This document shows, piece by piece, positions 52,801 through 59,774 of a stretch of 64,000 nucleotides of DNA. This DNA comes from Corbicula japonica (lineage: Eukaryota; Mollusca; Bivalvia; Venerida; Cyrenidae). Location: positions 1 through 64,000 of the forward strand of contig JAZAYU010000003.1 in the NCBI GenBank assembly GCA_038501625.1, read 5' to 3'. The translations under genes were made by a program, and so were the position numbers. The notes beneath the pieces are model-generated. The model was not told where the DNA came from and made no database searches. It worked only from the letters and a program-made list of their open reading frames with translations. Within the stretch, counting starts at the first letter, position 1. Each line of letters begins with the position of its first letter.

Positions 52801-52977
52801 CATAATATTAAATAAATTTGGGAAAACAAAAACTATAATTATTATTATGTAATGTATAAAAATTTGTACAATCGCAAAATATTTTAACCGTTTCAGGAGC
52901 AGTTCCGGTTTTGCTTCCAAGCAGTGAAAGCTTTAACCGATCAAGATGGCGATAACACATATATGATATGCTTTTAG
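25544..52977 (+). CDS. Receptor-type protein tyrosine phosphatase with seven Ig-like domains (5' exon(s) not found)
   Basis: Traced exons: 25544-25858, 26887-27216, 27702-27983, 28473-28778, 29123-29407, 29769-30086, 30723-31043 (Ig 1-7); 31673-31775 (transmembrane); 32252-32331; 38033-38547; 38900-38987, 42051-42115, 43279-43315, 44533-44636, 46144-46269, 46762-46904, 47689-47824, 49439-49567 (D1); 50056-50158, 50559-50635, 51051-51182, 51464-51592, 51899-52062, 52245-52380, 52897-52977 (D2 and stop). All phases agree, totalling 4,505 bases: 1,500 codons plus stop after a split first codon. The product should be a type I membrane protein. The extracellular Ig stack would bind an unknown ligand; cytoplasmic D1 should remove phosphate from phosphotyrosine, and D2 looks regulatory. 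Exon ends use GT-AG except 43,316 (GC) and 46,270 (GA). A possible ATTAAA poly(A) signal lies at 53,039-53,044. The signal peptide exon and promoter were not found. There are no fibronectin III or MAM domains, so this is not a direct match to the common vertebrate classes. Confidence 0.9.
26440..26655 (-). repeat. Minus-strand copy of dispersed repeat R1 in an intron
   Basis: Reverse complement of the blocks at 240-450: 'catggaatggtatta' near 26,610-26,625, 'accaccatatgcatat' near 26,566-26,581, 'ttgcgctcaacccgg' near 26,500-26,515. It lies between Ig exons 1 and 2. Confidence 0.65.
26887..27216 (+). CDS. Receptor phosphatase exon: Ig-like domain 2
   Basis: A phase 1-1 exon of 110 codons between 'tattacag' and 'gtaagc'. 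Core residues are 'DPIRCISNHCRPEPSFLWYT' and 'GWYIFCGANNS'. The extra Cys in 'NHCRPE' is unpaired within the domain. Several N-glycosylation sequons occur (for example 'NYTN', 'NYTL', 'NRSM'). Confidence 0.88.
27702..27983 (+). CDS. Receptor phosphatase exon: Ig-like domain 3
   Basis: A phase 1-1 exon of 94 codons. 'VNFTCSVKGGNPLPQLEWNW' gives the first Cys and core Trp, and 'DVLKCTSVHF' the second Cys. The 'GNPLP' turn after the first Cys is typical of I-set/C2-set domains and is shared with domain 6. The linker from the previous exon reads 'PPDKPP'. Confidence 0.9.
28473..28778 (+). CDS. Receptor phosphatase exon: Ig-like domain 4
   Basis: A phase 1-1 exon of 102 codons after 'gtttcag', ending before 'gtaagtg'. 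'FAINCSANSNPPVSMFEWNG' and 'STVTCKVTNY' give the paired cysteines and core Trp. It starts 'APDKPKI', like the hinge before domain 3, which suggests duplication of neighbouring Ig exons. Confidence 0.9.
29123..29407 (+). CDS. Receptor phosphatase exon: Ig-like domain 5, cysteine-rich
   Basis: A phase 1-1 exon of 95 codons between 'aaaacag' and 'gtaagt'. Core: 'FDYLCKLNVTQGNPKAIDVT' with the following 'WNCG', then 'GVCLCCANNT'. Besides the canonical pair it has extra cysteines in 'WNCG', in 'CLCC' and in 'GKDCAS', so an unusual disulfide pattern or an inter-chain bond is possible. Confidence 0.87.
29769..30086 (+). CDS. Receptor phosphatase exon: Ig-like domain 6
   Basis: A phase 1-1 exon of 106 codons. 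It has 'LNISCEIEGNPLPKG' and the classic 'DAGQYTCKGWN' F-strand motif (D-x-G-x-Y-x-C). The core Trp position after the first Cys reads 'NIDIQNK' instead of Trp. Several N-glycosylation sequons are visible. Confidence 0.9.
30723..31043 (+). CDS. Receptor phosphatase exon: membrane-proximal Ig-like domain 7 without the disulfide
   Basis: A phase 1-1 exon of 107 codons between 'gttttcag' and 'gtacgt'. The fold is recognisable from 'DVTLSFTALAYPVPNES', 'YVWSKK' and 'DYGQYKLIVKND', but both canonical cysteines are replaced (Phe in 'LSFTA', Leu in 'YKLIV'). Its only Cys comes from the split codon at the exon 6/7 junction. Paired loss of both cysteines is tolerated in some Ig domains of cell-surface proteins. 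Confidence 0.85.
31200..31330 (+). repeat. Partial copy of dispersed repeat R1 in an intron
   Basis: 'ttactgcccatgaacagact' followed by 'aaaccgagcgtgcaatattt' matches the right part of the copy at 240-560. It lies between Ig exon 7 and the transmembrane exon. A more diverged copy follows at 31,950-32,070. Confidence 0.6.
31673..31775 (+). CDS. Receptor phosphatase exon: transmembrane segment
   Basis: A phase 1-2 exon of 103 bases. After an acidic/basic lead 'KKESFQ' it encodes a hydrophobic run 'LAATGAIGSVSLLVVIAVA' ending 'IAVYKRR', a stop-transfer signal. It separates the Ig domains from the cytoplasmic part. Confidence 0.9.
31950..32070 (+). repeat. Diverged partial copy of dispersed repeat R1
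   Basis: 'catatgcatatcgtgtaata', 'gaacatgctcagtcacacc' and 'agcctgcatcattggcatat' follow the block order of the copies at 480-520 and 31.25 kb but with more changes. Confidence 0.45.
32252..32331 (+). CDS. Receptor phosphatase exon: first cytoplasmic segment
   Basis: A phase 2-1 exon of 80 bases between 'gtgttacag' and 'gtaaac', encoding 'YQVVKTKIISAYNEAKEEHI' and then 'YQNVNT'. Two tyrosines in acidic context ('SAYNEAKEE', 'HIYQNV') are plausible phosphorylation sites; the second resembles an SH2-binding Y-x-N motif. That is inference from sequence only. Confidence 0.85.
32564..35872. mobile_element. TTAA-flanked foldback element (3.3 kb) in an intron of the receptor phosphatase
   Basis: The ends are GGTGGATGGACACGTTGCTC and its complement, flanked by TTAA (32560-32563 and 35873-35876). 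Arms run about 32564-33049 and 35309-35872; the right arm has a short extra segment. The loop (33.05-35.3 kb) has no transposase-like frame but contains a hairpin MITE at 33,805-33,957. TTAA target duplication indicates piggyBac- or Kolobok-type mobilisation. Confidence 0.82.
33805..33957. repeat. Hairpin MITE in the foldback loop; relatives at 53.04 and 55.79 kb
   Basis: The left half 'aaatctggagatcagtttca' and 'catctgattggcggaaatgg' is mirrored by 'ccatttcagccaatcag' and 'tgatttcaaatcttagtttt'. Shared blocks ('accagtttc', 'cagttttat.a') appear in the hairpins at 53,043-53,130 and 55,786-55,838, so it is a small dispersed family. Confidence 0.6.
38033..38547 (+). CDS. Receptor phosphatase exon: juxtamembrane region with His-rich repeats
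   Basis: A phase 1-0 exon of 515 bases with acceptor 'attctatcaag'. An upstream acceptor at 37,981 is also in phase and would add 17 codons. It encodes a basic start 'EMAKQIGQASKVQNN', then 'LLAKLSPLTRKPAK', an acidic stretch, six 9-residue repeats (38,224-38,385), 'KLELFDDQEELDVDEPS', and finally 'LLSYLTGITKDYFETQFT'. That last part is the lead-in to the first phosphatase domain and continues into 'KLPKGLTKAY' in the next exon. Confidence 0.85.
38224..38385 (+). repeat. Six in-frame 27-bp coding repeats (9 residues each)
   Basis: Successive units read DYHGEIQVL, VHHGDVQEL, DHHGDFQAI, HQHGDSQGP, DNHGEFQDQ and HHFDGLQKL. The consensus is x-x-H-G-D/E-x-Q-x-x with a 'catgg' core in the first five DNA units. 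The repeat keeps the reading frame and varies mostly at the third and last residues. The array is rich in His and Asp, which could bind metal or respond to pH; that is inference. Confidence 0.92.
38900..49567 (+). CDS. Receptor phosphatase domain D1 (catalytic), eight exons
   Basis: Exons 38900-38987, 42051-42115, 43279-43315, 44533-44636, 46144-46269, 46762-46904, 47689-47824 and 49439-49567. Classical PTP motifs in order: 'NRYHGIYP', 'YDHSRVKI' (substrate-loop region), 'FINACYID', 'AYIACLGP' (Leu where Gln is usual), 'FWQMVWSE', 'VMLTMLVE', 'CDQYWP', 'THFHFTAWPDKSVPED' with the general-acid Asp, 'LIVHCSAGIGRTGTL' with the nucleophilic Cys and phosphate-binding Arg, and the Q-loop 'MREQRVNMVQTLEQYYY'. 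All key catalytic residues are present, so the domain should be active on phosphotyrosine. Two introns here have non-GT donors (GC at 43,316 and GA at 46,270), and the last exon sits behind an array of duplicated splice acceptors. Confidence 0.92.
39135..41939. mobile_element. Foldback element 3, CAC...GTG ends, 5-bp target duplication TAGTC, in a D1 intron
   Basis: The ends are CACCCTGGCTAACCTGGTAC and its complement. TAGTC flanks both sides (39130-39134 and 41940-41944). Arms are about 870 bp (39135-40010 and 41083-41939). Part of the right arm is also repeated directly at 40,895-41,070. No coding sequence is seen in the loop. It fills most of the intron between the first two D1 exons. Confidence 0.83.
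43316..43321 (+). promoter_or_regulatory. GC-type 5' splice site (GC-AG intron)
   Basis: The D1 exon encoding 'GFESKKAYIACL' ends before GCAAGT. The next exon resumes in phase 1 to give Gly-Pro, the conserved residues after 'AxxG'. Using the GT three bases on would break the phase, so the GC donor is the consistent choice. Confidence 0.75.
43546..43975 (-). mobile_element. Diverged Penelope-like 3'-end fragment in an intron
   Basis: Reverse-complement matches to the tail: 'ggttaaaccaggttctaggg', 'caattgtattggtgaagta'-like blocks, 'tcaactcgacaatgttgcat' and 'gcgggtaccgagaccag'. It is older than the neighbouring copy at 44,112-44,416, which lies in the same orientation. Confidence 0.65.
44112..44416 (-). 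mobile_element. Second Penelope-like 3'-end fragment beside the first
   Basis: It runs from 'tatgtatatcaggaatggcc' through 'cacacagcc', 'ggaacggtcagtggcaaaac' and 'cttgccccaacaggtt' to about 44,416, truncated on its 5' side. It is a separate insertion from the copy at 43,546-43,975, because both include the element's terminal region. Confidence 0.72.
44895..45872. mobile_element. Pogo/Tigger-type non-autonomous element
   Basis: The ends read CAGTCGAAACTCGATAATTC and, at the right, the complement of CAGTCGGACCTCGATAATTC, with TA on both sides (44893-44894, 45873-45874). Internal 'ttcgaattatcg' motifs repeat near both ends (44,938-44,970 and 45,750-45,860). These ends are typical of pogo-like elements. 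No DDE transposase frame is present in the 978 bp. It lies in a D1 intron. Confidence 0.78.
46270..46275 (+). promoter_or_regulatory. Apparent GA-type 5' splice site (GA-AG intron)
   Basis: The exon encoding 'VIRKFMITK' ends at 46,269 and is followed by GAAAGT, one substitution away from GTAAGT. The next exon (46,762) must be read in phase 0 to give 'GNEIRNVTHFHFTAWPD'. A phase-0 join is obtained only at this GA; the nearest GT (46,274) gives phase 1 and a stop codon in the next exon. Confidence 0.6.
47403..47560 (+). mobile_element. Penelope-like 3'-end fragment in a D1 intron
   Basis: 'ggcggtaacccctcgggttc', 'gtgtggggaggct' and 'gtggcgattcctgatatgca' match the terminal part of the tail, in the 'ggtaacccc' variant. 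It is truncated at its 5' side to about 160 bp. Confidence 0.72.
48533..49158. mobile_element. TA-flanked MITE inserted in the acceptor minisatellite
   Basis: Ends CAGTACTGAAAATTG and complement-like TTTTCAGTACTG are flanked by TA (48531-48532, 49159-49160), restoring one minisatellite unit when removed. The interior is built of 'tccgattccgatcc'-like tracts and contains three 61-bp tandem units (48,864-49,046) plus a duplicated 44-bp block near 48,679 and 48,779. It is non-coding; open frames here are products of the repeats. Confidence 0.8.
48864..49046. repeat. Three 61-bp tandem units inside the MITE
   Basis: Each unit contains 'ctccggtcttttcactccaa' followed by 'g(t/c)g(a/t)tccaaa(c/t)g' and 'ttcaaag/ctcaaag', with few differences between units. 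They are part of the internal expansion of the TA-flanked MITE. Confidence 0.8.
50056..52977 (+). CDS. Receptor phosphatase domain D2 (pseudophosphatase-like), seven exons to the stop
   Basis: Exons 50056-50158, 50559-50635, 51051-51182, 51464-51592, 51899-52062, 52245-52380 and 52897-52977 (TAG 52975-52977). PTP fold landmarks: 'SSDYINAVYVN', 'HFIVAQSPLPNGVEDF' (normally TQGPLP...DFW), 'GLYLPP' where CxxYWP is usual, 'VVYHFQYTGWLDGQLVP' (WLD for WPD), 'HILVHCVNAFERSC' (Cys-x5-Arg kept, but the Gly residues of the phosphate loop are replaced), and 'RIRTRRRRAFPNMEQF' where the Q-loop Gln should be. These changes argue against catalysis. A regulatory or docking role as in other RPTP D2 domains is the family-based inference. 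The C-terminus is short: 'KALTDQDGDNTYMICF'. Confidence 0.9.
50625..50905 (+). repeat. 39-bp minisatellite that repeats the splice donor of a D2 exon
   Basis: The exon ends 'tctatgtgaac' with donor GTACGT at 50,636. The junction plus about 28 intronic bases is then repeated: 'gtgaac'-type ends at 50635, 50674, 50711 (degenerate), 50747, 50786, 50825 and 50864, with 39-base spacing in most steps and a decayed unit after. Each unit keeps a donor-like sequence (GTACGT, GTATGT, TTGCGT, GGACGT, GCACGT). The unit is 13 codons, and the first extra unit is open in the exon's frame. A TAA stops the frame in the second extra unit (50,707-50,709). Confidence 0.88.
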
Positions 52978-53038
52978 TTTGAAGTAAAACAGAAGTTCGT
53001 AAAGAACACTTGCAAGACATCTAATCAGGTTGAAGATA

Positions 53039-53044
53039 ATTAAA
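53039..53044 (+). terminator. Possible poly(A) signal ATTAAA of the receptor phosphatase gene
   Basis: ATTAAA lies 62 bases after the stop codon. No AATAAA is found in the following 700 bases before the retroelement tail. It is the commonest variant of the signal. A hairpin MITE starts immediately afterwards, so the natural 3' end may be partly MITE-derived. Confidence 0.35.
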
Positions 53045-53130
53045 CTAAAATTGGAAACCAGTTTCAAATCTCGAGCAACTGAAACGGCGACCAGTTTCCA
53101 TTCTCAGTTTTATAACCTTGGGATCAGTTC
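53043..53130. repeat. Hairpin MITE just after the receptor phosphatase stop
   Basis: 'aaactaaaattggaaaccag' is mirrored by 'ctggtcgccgtttc'-type sequence and 'ccattctcagttttata'. It shares blocks with the hairpins at 33.8 and 55.79 kb. Confidence 0.55.
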
Positions 53131-53446
53131 ACTTTTTTGATAGTTTTATGTTATTCTTTAATTTGGTAACCATATATGAGAACATTTATTTAGTCACGGT
53201 TTCAGAACCATGCTAAATAGTTGGCTAAACGAAGTGTGTGAAAATGACTTGCTGAATGGTATACACTAACTTCATGAGGTGGATATAATATTTATGTTAT
53301 GTTACCTCAGTCAGATACATATTGCCTCATCTTACTATAGGTCGACCAAGTTAAATTGGCGATATTTACAATTATTTATAGAATGTAAACACGAGTTTAG
53401 GCAAATTTACGCGTTAAAAGTATTATTTTGCCTTTTCATATCACAT

Positions 53447-53535
53447 CGCCCTGATAGCTCAGTGGCCAACGCGTCCGGCTGCCATAGGCCTAACTTTTTT
53501 CGACACGGGTGCGATTCACACTGACACACGGCTTT
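53447..53535 (+). repeat. tRNA-derived SINE head
   Basis: 'gatagctcagtggccaacgc' resembles a tRNA box A and 'cacgggtgcgattcacac' a box B, about 35 bases apart. An extra T-run between them and mismatched stems rule out a working tRNA. It is likely a degraded SINE. The body beyond 53,535 is not defined. Confidence 0.55.
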
Positions 53536-53727
53536 TAAGGAAATATTTAAGTTTTATATTTTTTAAGTTTTACTGCAGTTATTTTAAAGTATTATATGTA
53601 TTTTGCTTCAGTTACTTTTATCGCGGAAATAATTATTGTGTAAAAAATATTTTAAAAAAGCTATGTGTAAAATATTTCTAGCTACATTTTTATTAAACAT
53701 GTATGAATAACCACAAGTACAAAAAGG

Positions 53728-55463
53728 TGAAATATGCATATCAGGAATCGCCACATTCAGAAAAAACAGCCTCCCCACACAGTCAAGAAGAAGAGAGGGG
53801 GAGAGAGCATGGTTAATAAAATGATCAGTTTCAAAAAAGACACCACTAACAATAAACAAAAATGAGAACCCCAGGGGTTACCGCCTTGGAACGGTCAGTG
53901 GCAAATCAAATTGCCACTGGGGGTTTAAACCAGGTTCTAGGGTGCACCAACCTCACACTTGCCCCAACAGGTTCTCGTATCACAAAACAAGTACAAATTG
54001 TCTTGGTGAAATAACTCCAACCCACCCATCAGCTCAACAATGTTGCATGCAAAAGCATACAAACATATAAACATAAGAATTTAATAGCATTGCAAAGCCA
54101 AAGGGCGGGTACTCAATGATCTTACCGAGACCAGAGCACATGGAGTAAAATCAGCAAAACACGATGACAGGGATAAAAGAAACAAATCGAGCTTCTAGGT
54201 TCTTTTAAGAAAAGATTTCCCCATAAACCTTCATAAACTCTCAAACCCCTGCCACCGTCGTGCAACCAAAGAGGTAAGCATAATGATCAACTGTAGATGG
54301 GTTAATCACCAGGCCTGCAGAGCGCTGTAAAATATCATGTTGGTAACCCTTCTTTTTAAATTTACAGATGGTTTTTACGAATAACCGGGAGAAATTAACA
54401 CTGCCTTTTATCTTTTTAAGTTTATAAATTAAATCTCCATAAAAAACTGGCTGTGAAAAACCTTGTTGAAAAAGTGATTTTAAACTGCATTTATATTTAT
54501 GAATTAAATCTAGGTATCGGCGATAAAACTTGCAAAAGGTTTTCCTTAATTTGTGATAACGATAACCTTGTTTTAAAAGTTTTTCTGTAATGCAAAGATT
54601 ACGTTCATTGAAATCATTAACATTGTTGCAAGCTCTTGAAAAGCGAACAAGCTGTGAGATATAAACCCCATAAGATGTTGCACGAGGAACATCGCCGTCT
54701 AAAAACGGAAAATTTACTATATTAAAATTAAAATCATCTCTTTTATCATAAATATTAGTAGTGACATAACCATTTTCAATGGACAGATTTAGATCGAGAA
54801 AGTTTGCTTGCTTTTCTGAAGTGTTCGCTTTATTAAGTTCTAGTTCTTTAGGATAAATCTTATTAACCAGTAATGGAAAATGGTTATTGTCTATATTTAA
54901 TAAATCATCAAGGTACCTCGAGGTGTTGTTAAAAGATGTAATTATATCATATTGATGTTCAGGAGAAAGAGATAACATAAAGTCTCTTTCATAACAGTAT
55001 AAAAACAGATCAGCAACAAGGGGTGCACAATTAGTACCCATTGGGATGCCTATTACTTGTTTATAAATAGAGGTACCGAATCTAACATAAATATTATCTA
55101 GTAAGAAAGTTAGCGACTCTATTAGGTCTTGACAAGTCCATAAGGTATAATTATCATAAGAACCATCTGTAAAAAATGCCCTATGTTCATTACAAGCGAT
55201 AAAGGTTTTATTTTCTCTAGCAAACGTTTTTTTTTTCAATGAGACTGGTTAGTTTGTCTCTTATTAAATTATGAGGGAGCAAAGTGTATAATGTTGAGAA
55301 ATCATAAGTAGACAAACAGAACGCCCGAAAATTATTTGATTTAAGCTTTTTTTAAAACGTCATTTGAATTTTTAATCGACCAAAATAAATTTTTGCCAGA
55401 AGTTTCAAAAACCTTATCACAATACCTAATTACATGTTCTTTTATAGCTGTAAGACAAGATGT
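53728..55463 (-). mobile_element. 5'-truncated Penelope-like element, antisense to the receptor phosphatase
   Basis: The minus-strand copy includes about 1.2 kb of reverse transcriptase coding sequence and the full 3' tail. It begins at the position equivalent to 17,565 of the longer copy ('acatcttgtc..acagctata') and ends near 53,728 ('cctgatatgcatattt'). The terminal 150 bp of its tail are of the 'ggttaccgcc' variant. It lies about 750 bp beyond the stop of the phosphatase gene. Confidence 0.85.
54241..55463 (-). pseudogene. Truncated, frameshifted reverse transcriptase of the Penelope-like element
   Basis: It is open from about 55,230 down to the TGA at 54,241-54,243, with 'IGIPMGTNCAPLVADLFL', 'SRYLDDLLNID' and the same C-terminus 'CTTVAGV' as the copy at 16.3-18.8 kb. 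Upstream (55,230-55,463) the coding sequence continues in another frame because of a T/A homopolymer length change near 55,228-55,238, and another frame change occurs near 55,350. It lacks the N-terminal half and the first catalytic-Asp region is out of frame, so it should be inactive. Confidence 0.85.
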
Positions 55464-58400
55464 GTAGTAACCGTGGTCTTAATCGTTACATTTTTCGTTG
55501 TATTACAAGAAGACACCCAAAGAGATATCTGCTAATTTACATATCAGATTCTTTGTTTACCGAGAAAAACAAGATGGCGTCAAAGTTTGTCCAATTATCT
55601 ATGTGTACATGTAAGAGGTTTCAAAAACTCTTAACAAACGTTTCATAACCATGTTGTCAAACTTTGAGATTTACAAGTAAGTGGTAGATCTATTTTTGAA
55701 ATACAACATGTAAATGTTGTAGGGAATCTTAAAAAGTGAAGTAATCATAGAACAATTTTTTGAAATAAAGTTATGGCTCATTATTATAAAAAACTAAAAT
55801 TGGAGACCACCATTTTCAATTTTCAGTTTTATGATGTTACATGTATGTTCAGTGATATTTGACATTTTCCTAATGTGTCTCTGTTTTTATTACTTTCATA
55901 TTAGTGTTAATGTTCAATAACAATACCTGACGTTTAACATTTTTGATTTTACTGAAGAACTTAAAGTGTTTGTCCATAATTGTACAGATACTTTAGAATT
56001 CAAGTTTCAAAGACGCGTTGAACTTTACCAAGCCGGAAAGGGAAATTAAGGTTATGCTGTCACAATAATAATGTAAGAATTACTTTCAAGTGGTGAATTG
56101 TTTTTATAAGGAAATAGTCAGGTTTCCGCTTTTGCATACATTGTAAATTGTTTTATCTGTTTTTCTAGATATCACGTTTTTAGATTGTGTGAGTTTAATT
56201 TTTCATCATTATTTTCAATTAAAAATAGATCATTTTACGTCATCTAGTATTTGTGTAGGTACACTGCATTAGAAACATCGGACGACTATTGGGGACATGC
56301 CGCTTGTCTACAGAACTTTGCTTTGTATGAGATTATTGCCCGTATTTCTGATATATCTATAGCCTATCTAAAGTTAACTGTACGCTTTTTCGACCACATG
56401 TTTCCATAATGTAATTTCTTCCAAATTTCGCACATATTTTCATAAAATTCTAAACTGGTCTAGCAAATTTTATTGTTTCCTTTACGTGTCATATTTCATT
56501 TTAAGTCCTAAATGCGTGATTGTTTTTGTTCTTCTAGTTTTGAATGGACAACGTGAAGTTTAACTTGGTTATCGCAGGTCAAATCCTAACTATCACAACA
56601 TGTGCTCTTTTCAAGATGATTAATTGAAACAAAGACAATATGTGTTTATTTTATGATTGTGTCCCTTTAACTGATAATCTTGAGAGAACAGAAACGACGT
56701 AGTATATACTCTTTAAGCAGGAAGTTTAATATGCAAACAAAAGACATATAAATCTTATCTAGGGTATTTCCTAAAGTGGGGTTATATTATATCACGTCAC
56801 GACTTAAGACACATTTTCGGTCGACCCCGCTCAGCATGAAATTATCCGCGGGTTTTGCATAAGTTTTTCAGCAGTGCTTGAGTATGATGACCTGTACATG
56901 TATAGTCATAATCGAAATTCCACGAGGAATATTGATCCCGTAGATTAAAACTAACTGCATGACACGGATTGAGGAAATATTGAGAACATTCAGACACATG
57001 TTTTGTTGTATTGAATTTTTATACATCCCATCACGGTCTTGCCAATTTGATTACACTCAGGTGCTTTGGACTTGAAAAATTCTTCGAGTTCGTATCTATG
57101 TTTTGGAAATTGTCATATTAAGCTACTCCTTTATTATGACACTAGTGCTTGCAGTATTGTCAATTTGTTAGGGAATGGGGTGGGGTGAACACGTTTGTTC
57201 CTAGAAGCCTGGCGGTACAGGTTCACACACGGTGTACCGCTTAAAAATCCCAAAGTAAAATTTGCAACGTAAATTTTGGTTTAGGTTTCGCTACGTTGCA
57301 AATTTTACTTATATTTTTACTGTTCTTCCCTGTCTGCTTTTAAGTTATAATTTCGTTTAGCTTGGTGCGTAAACGGTAGGTTCTAAATCGTGCATTGTTT
57401 GATGTACCTCTTTAGCGCACCCCTGTCGTATTGGGTTACATGTACGGCAGATTGAATAACGACCCATTCAATGGTTGATCACATATCATATCCAAATAGG
57501 CTATAATCGATCGCCCTCTCACAAATTCAACAATGAAATCGGAATTCGATTGGGTGTCACTATAACAAGAATCAATGATAAATTGTTATTTTTTTTATCT
57601 TCTACACAAAAATATCATGCCTGTATTCTGTCACAATCTTTTAGATAAATTAAAAAGCTCAGTTGTTTTTAAATTAGGAAATTAAATGGAAGAACTAAGT
57701 CATTTTATAACTTTTATGAAACTAAGAGAGCAACTGATACGTCTAGAATAAATTTGAGAAATGAAAAATGCTTTTTCATAACGACTCTGCAGTAATTCAT
57801 ATTAGTTGAGTGTTATGGTTTATTGTTTTCTTTCATTTTTTAAATTATAACGTAATAAACATAATTAACCAAGCGTGTAACATATTGATTCAATTTAAAT
57901 TAAAAACTAAAGAAAGCTTTTTTATAATTATTATGCAGTAATTATTTAATCATTTCACATTGACGACCCTTTGTTAGACGTGGCTTAAAGAAATTACTTT
58001 TTAAAGTTCATGATTCAAAAATGATAATTGTTGTTGATGTTAAATTACATCCTACGAAAGAGTAAAGATGACAAAATCATACCCGTCAATCAACAGATCC
58101 AGGACTTGGCGGTTGATCCAGGATCAGGCAAATTAATTTTCTGCATTTAGCAGCTATTTAAGTATTTTTCATTTTGGCTATTTTTGATTGGAAAAAATGA
58201 AAAGAAATACACCTCTGCCAAATATGAAGACATTTATCTGTCTGGGCCTCGATCTACCTTCTGTCCCTGGATTTGTCTTATGAATATCAAAGACTCGAAT
58301 TACTTACAGAAGTTGATTGTTTGCCAAAATAGTCAGCTGACTACAGCAAGTTACCTTTTGATAGCGCTGTTTAATACCGAAAGTATACAATGCTTGTACA

Positions 58401-59120
58401 TGTAATTACACTTCAATATCGATAGTAAGTTGATAAAGTTTGTCGTGATTAGTTATGCAGTCACGTAACATAAATGTTGTATAAAAGTAAACAGAACATG
58501 TAAATGTTTTATACTTTCTATTTTCATACCTTATTTAACATACAATACCACCTAAAAGTACAAAAAGGTTGTTGAGACAATGGTCGTTGTTATTAAGACA
58601 AATATACAAAAACAAACCGAATATATATAAGGCTACAAAAAATAGAGAAGCAAAGAATAAAAAGAAATGCAAAATGCTTTCCATTTATGGAATCTCTGGA
58701 TAGAGAGAAACCGATCAGGAACACGATTCATGATTATTCTTTCAAGTTGCCAAAACGACAATCGGTCTTTCAGCGAAACAAAAAGGAAAGACACTTTGTC
58801 AAGCAAATTTGTTAAAATATTCTTTTCGTGATAATTATCAGCTGTTACTGCTAAAAACAATAATAACAAGAGATCGTTGAAGACGGGCGATCCTCCCCGA
58901 ATGGGTACTTTGTCACAAAAAAAGTTATTTATATAACTGTTGAGGTGAATTTTGAAAAAGTGTAGTGCTAAGAAATCAGACAATTTTAAAATCCGAGTTC
59001 AAATAAAGAAGTTATGGACTGTACTCGATTTTGCTGCAATGTCACGGCCTATACCAGTATTGCGCGCGACACTTTGTCTTATTTTAGTGATTGATTTTGT
59101 GAAATAATTTTAAAATCCGA
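55464..59120. other. No gene recognised; two small hairpins
   Basis: AT-rich sequence without convincing exons. An imperfect palindrome at 55,786-55,838 belongs to the hairpin family at 33.8 and 53.04 kb. A second hairpin at 57,249-57,309 pairs 'aaagtaaaatttgcaacgta' with 'tacgttgcaaattttactt'. The open stretch on the minus strand at 58,633-58,983 has no recognisable domain. Confidence 0.5.
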
Positions 59121-59335
59121 CTTAAAATAAAAATGTTATGGGCGAGACATAATTTTGGTGAAAGGACATGCTGTGACCTTGACCTTCAAGGTAGCGACCT
59201 AAATGCAGTATAATGGTGTTTGGGGTTTTTGCGAGCATAATATTTTCGCTATTTTCGCGACCGTCGTGAATGCGCGAAAATAACAAACGCGAACAATTCC
59301 CAACTTTAATTTCGCTAAGTGCACTATATTGCAAG
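59120..59335. repeat. Dispersed-repeat-like sequence with 'gtgaccttgacctt' and a 'cgcgaaaataac' block
   Basis: 'ttttaaaatccga' is repeated at 58,983 and 59,109. 'tgaccttgaccttcaaggt' and then 'tgcgcgaaaataacaaacgc' resemble blocks common in mollusc interspersed repeats. Only single copies of these blocks lie in the window, so assignment rests on recognition. Confidence 0.35.
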
Positions 59336-59774
59336 CATACACGGTAGGCTAGATTAAAACTGATGTTTCTATTTCTTTATGTTCTGGGTTAATCGATTCT
59401 ATCTCATATTGCACAAATTAAATAAACGCTTCGGGCAGAGTAGATAGGTACCGATACAGTTAAATGTTCGGGAGTCGAAAACATTGGTATTGATGACAAG
59501 CGTGGGGATAATTTCATACTTTCAAAATTTGCTGCATATACTATGCATTACAAAAAATGCAGATGAGCATTACTTAATATAAAGTTGTTTAAAAATGCTT
59601 TATATTCGCCCCAGCGGGCTAAAGGTTAATAATTATCGCTTCGTTACGTCTATATTTGCAGTGGTCAAGGTTATTATTCCGTCGATAAAAACATAAACAC
59701 CATTGTTATTAAAACGGATGTCAATTATTTTACGGGCAATTTGGTTTATAGCAGTTTGATAAAATACCAGTTAA

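Noticed and set aside
58633..58983. 116-codon minus-strand reading frame
   Set aside because: No recognisable domain, no splice or start context, and no homologous copy in the window.
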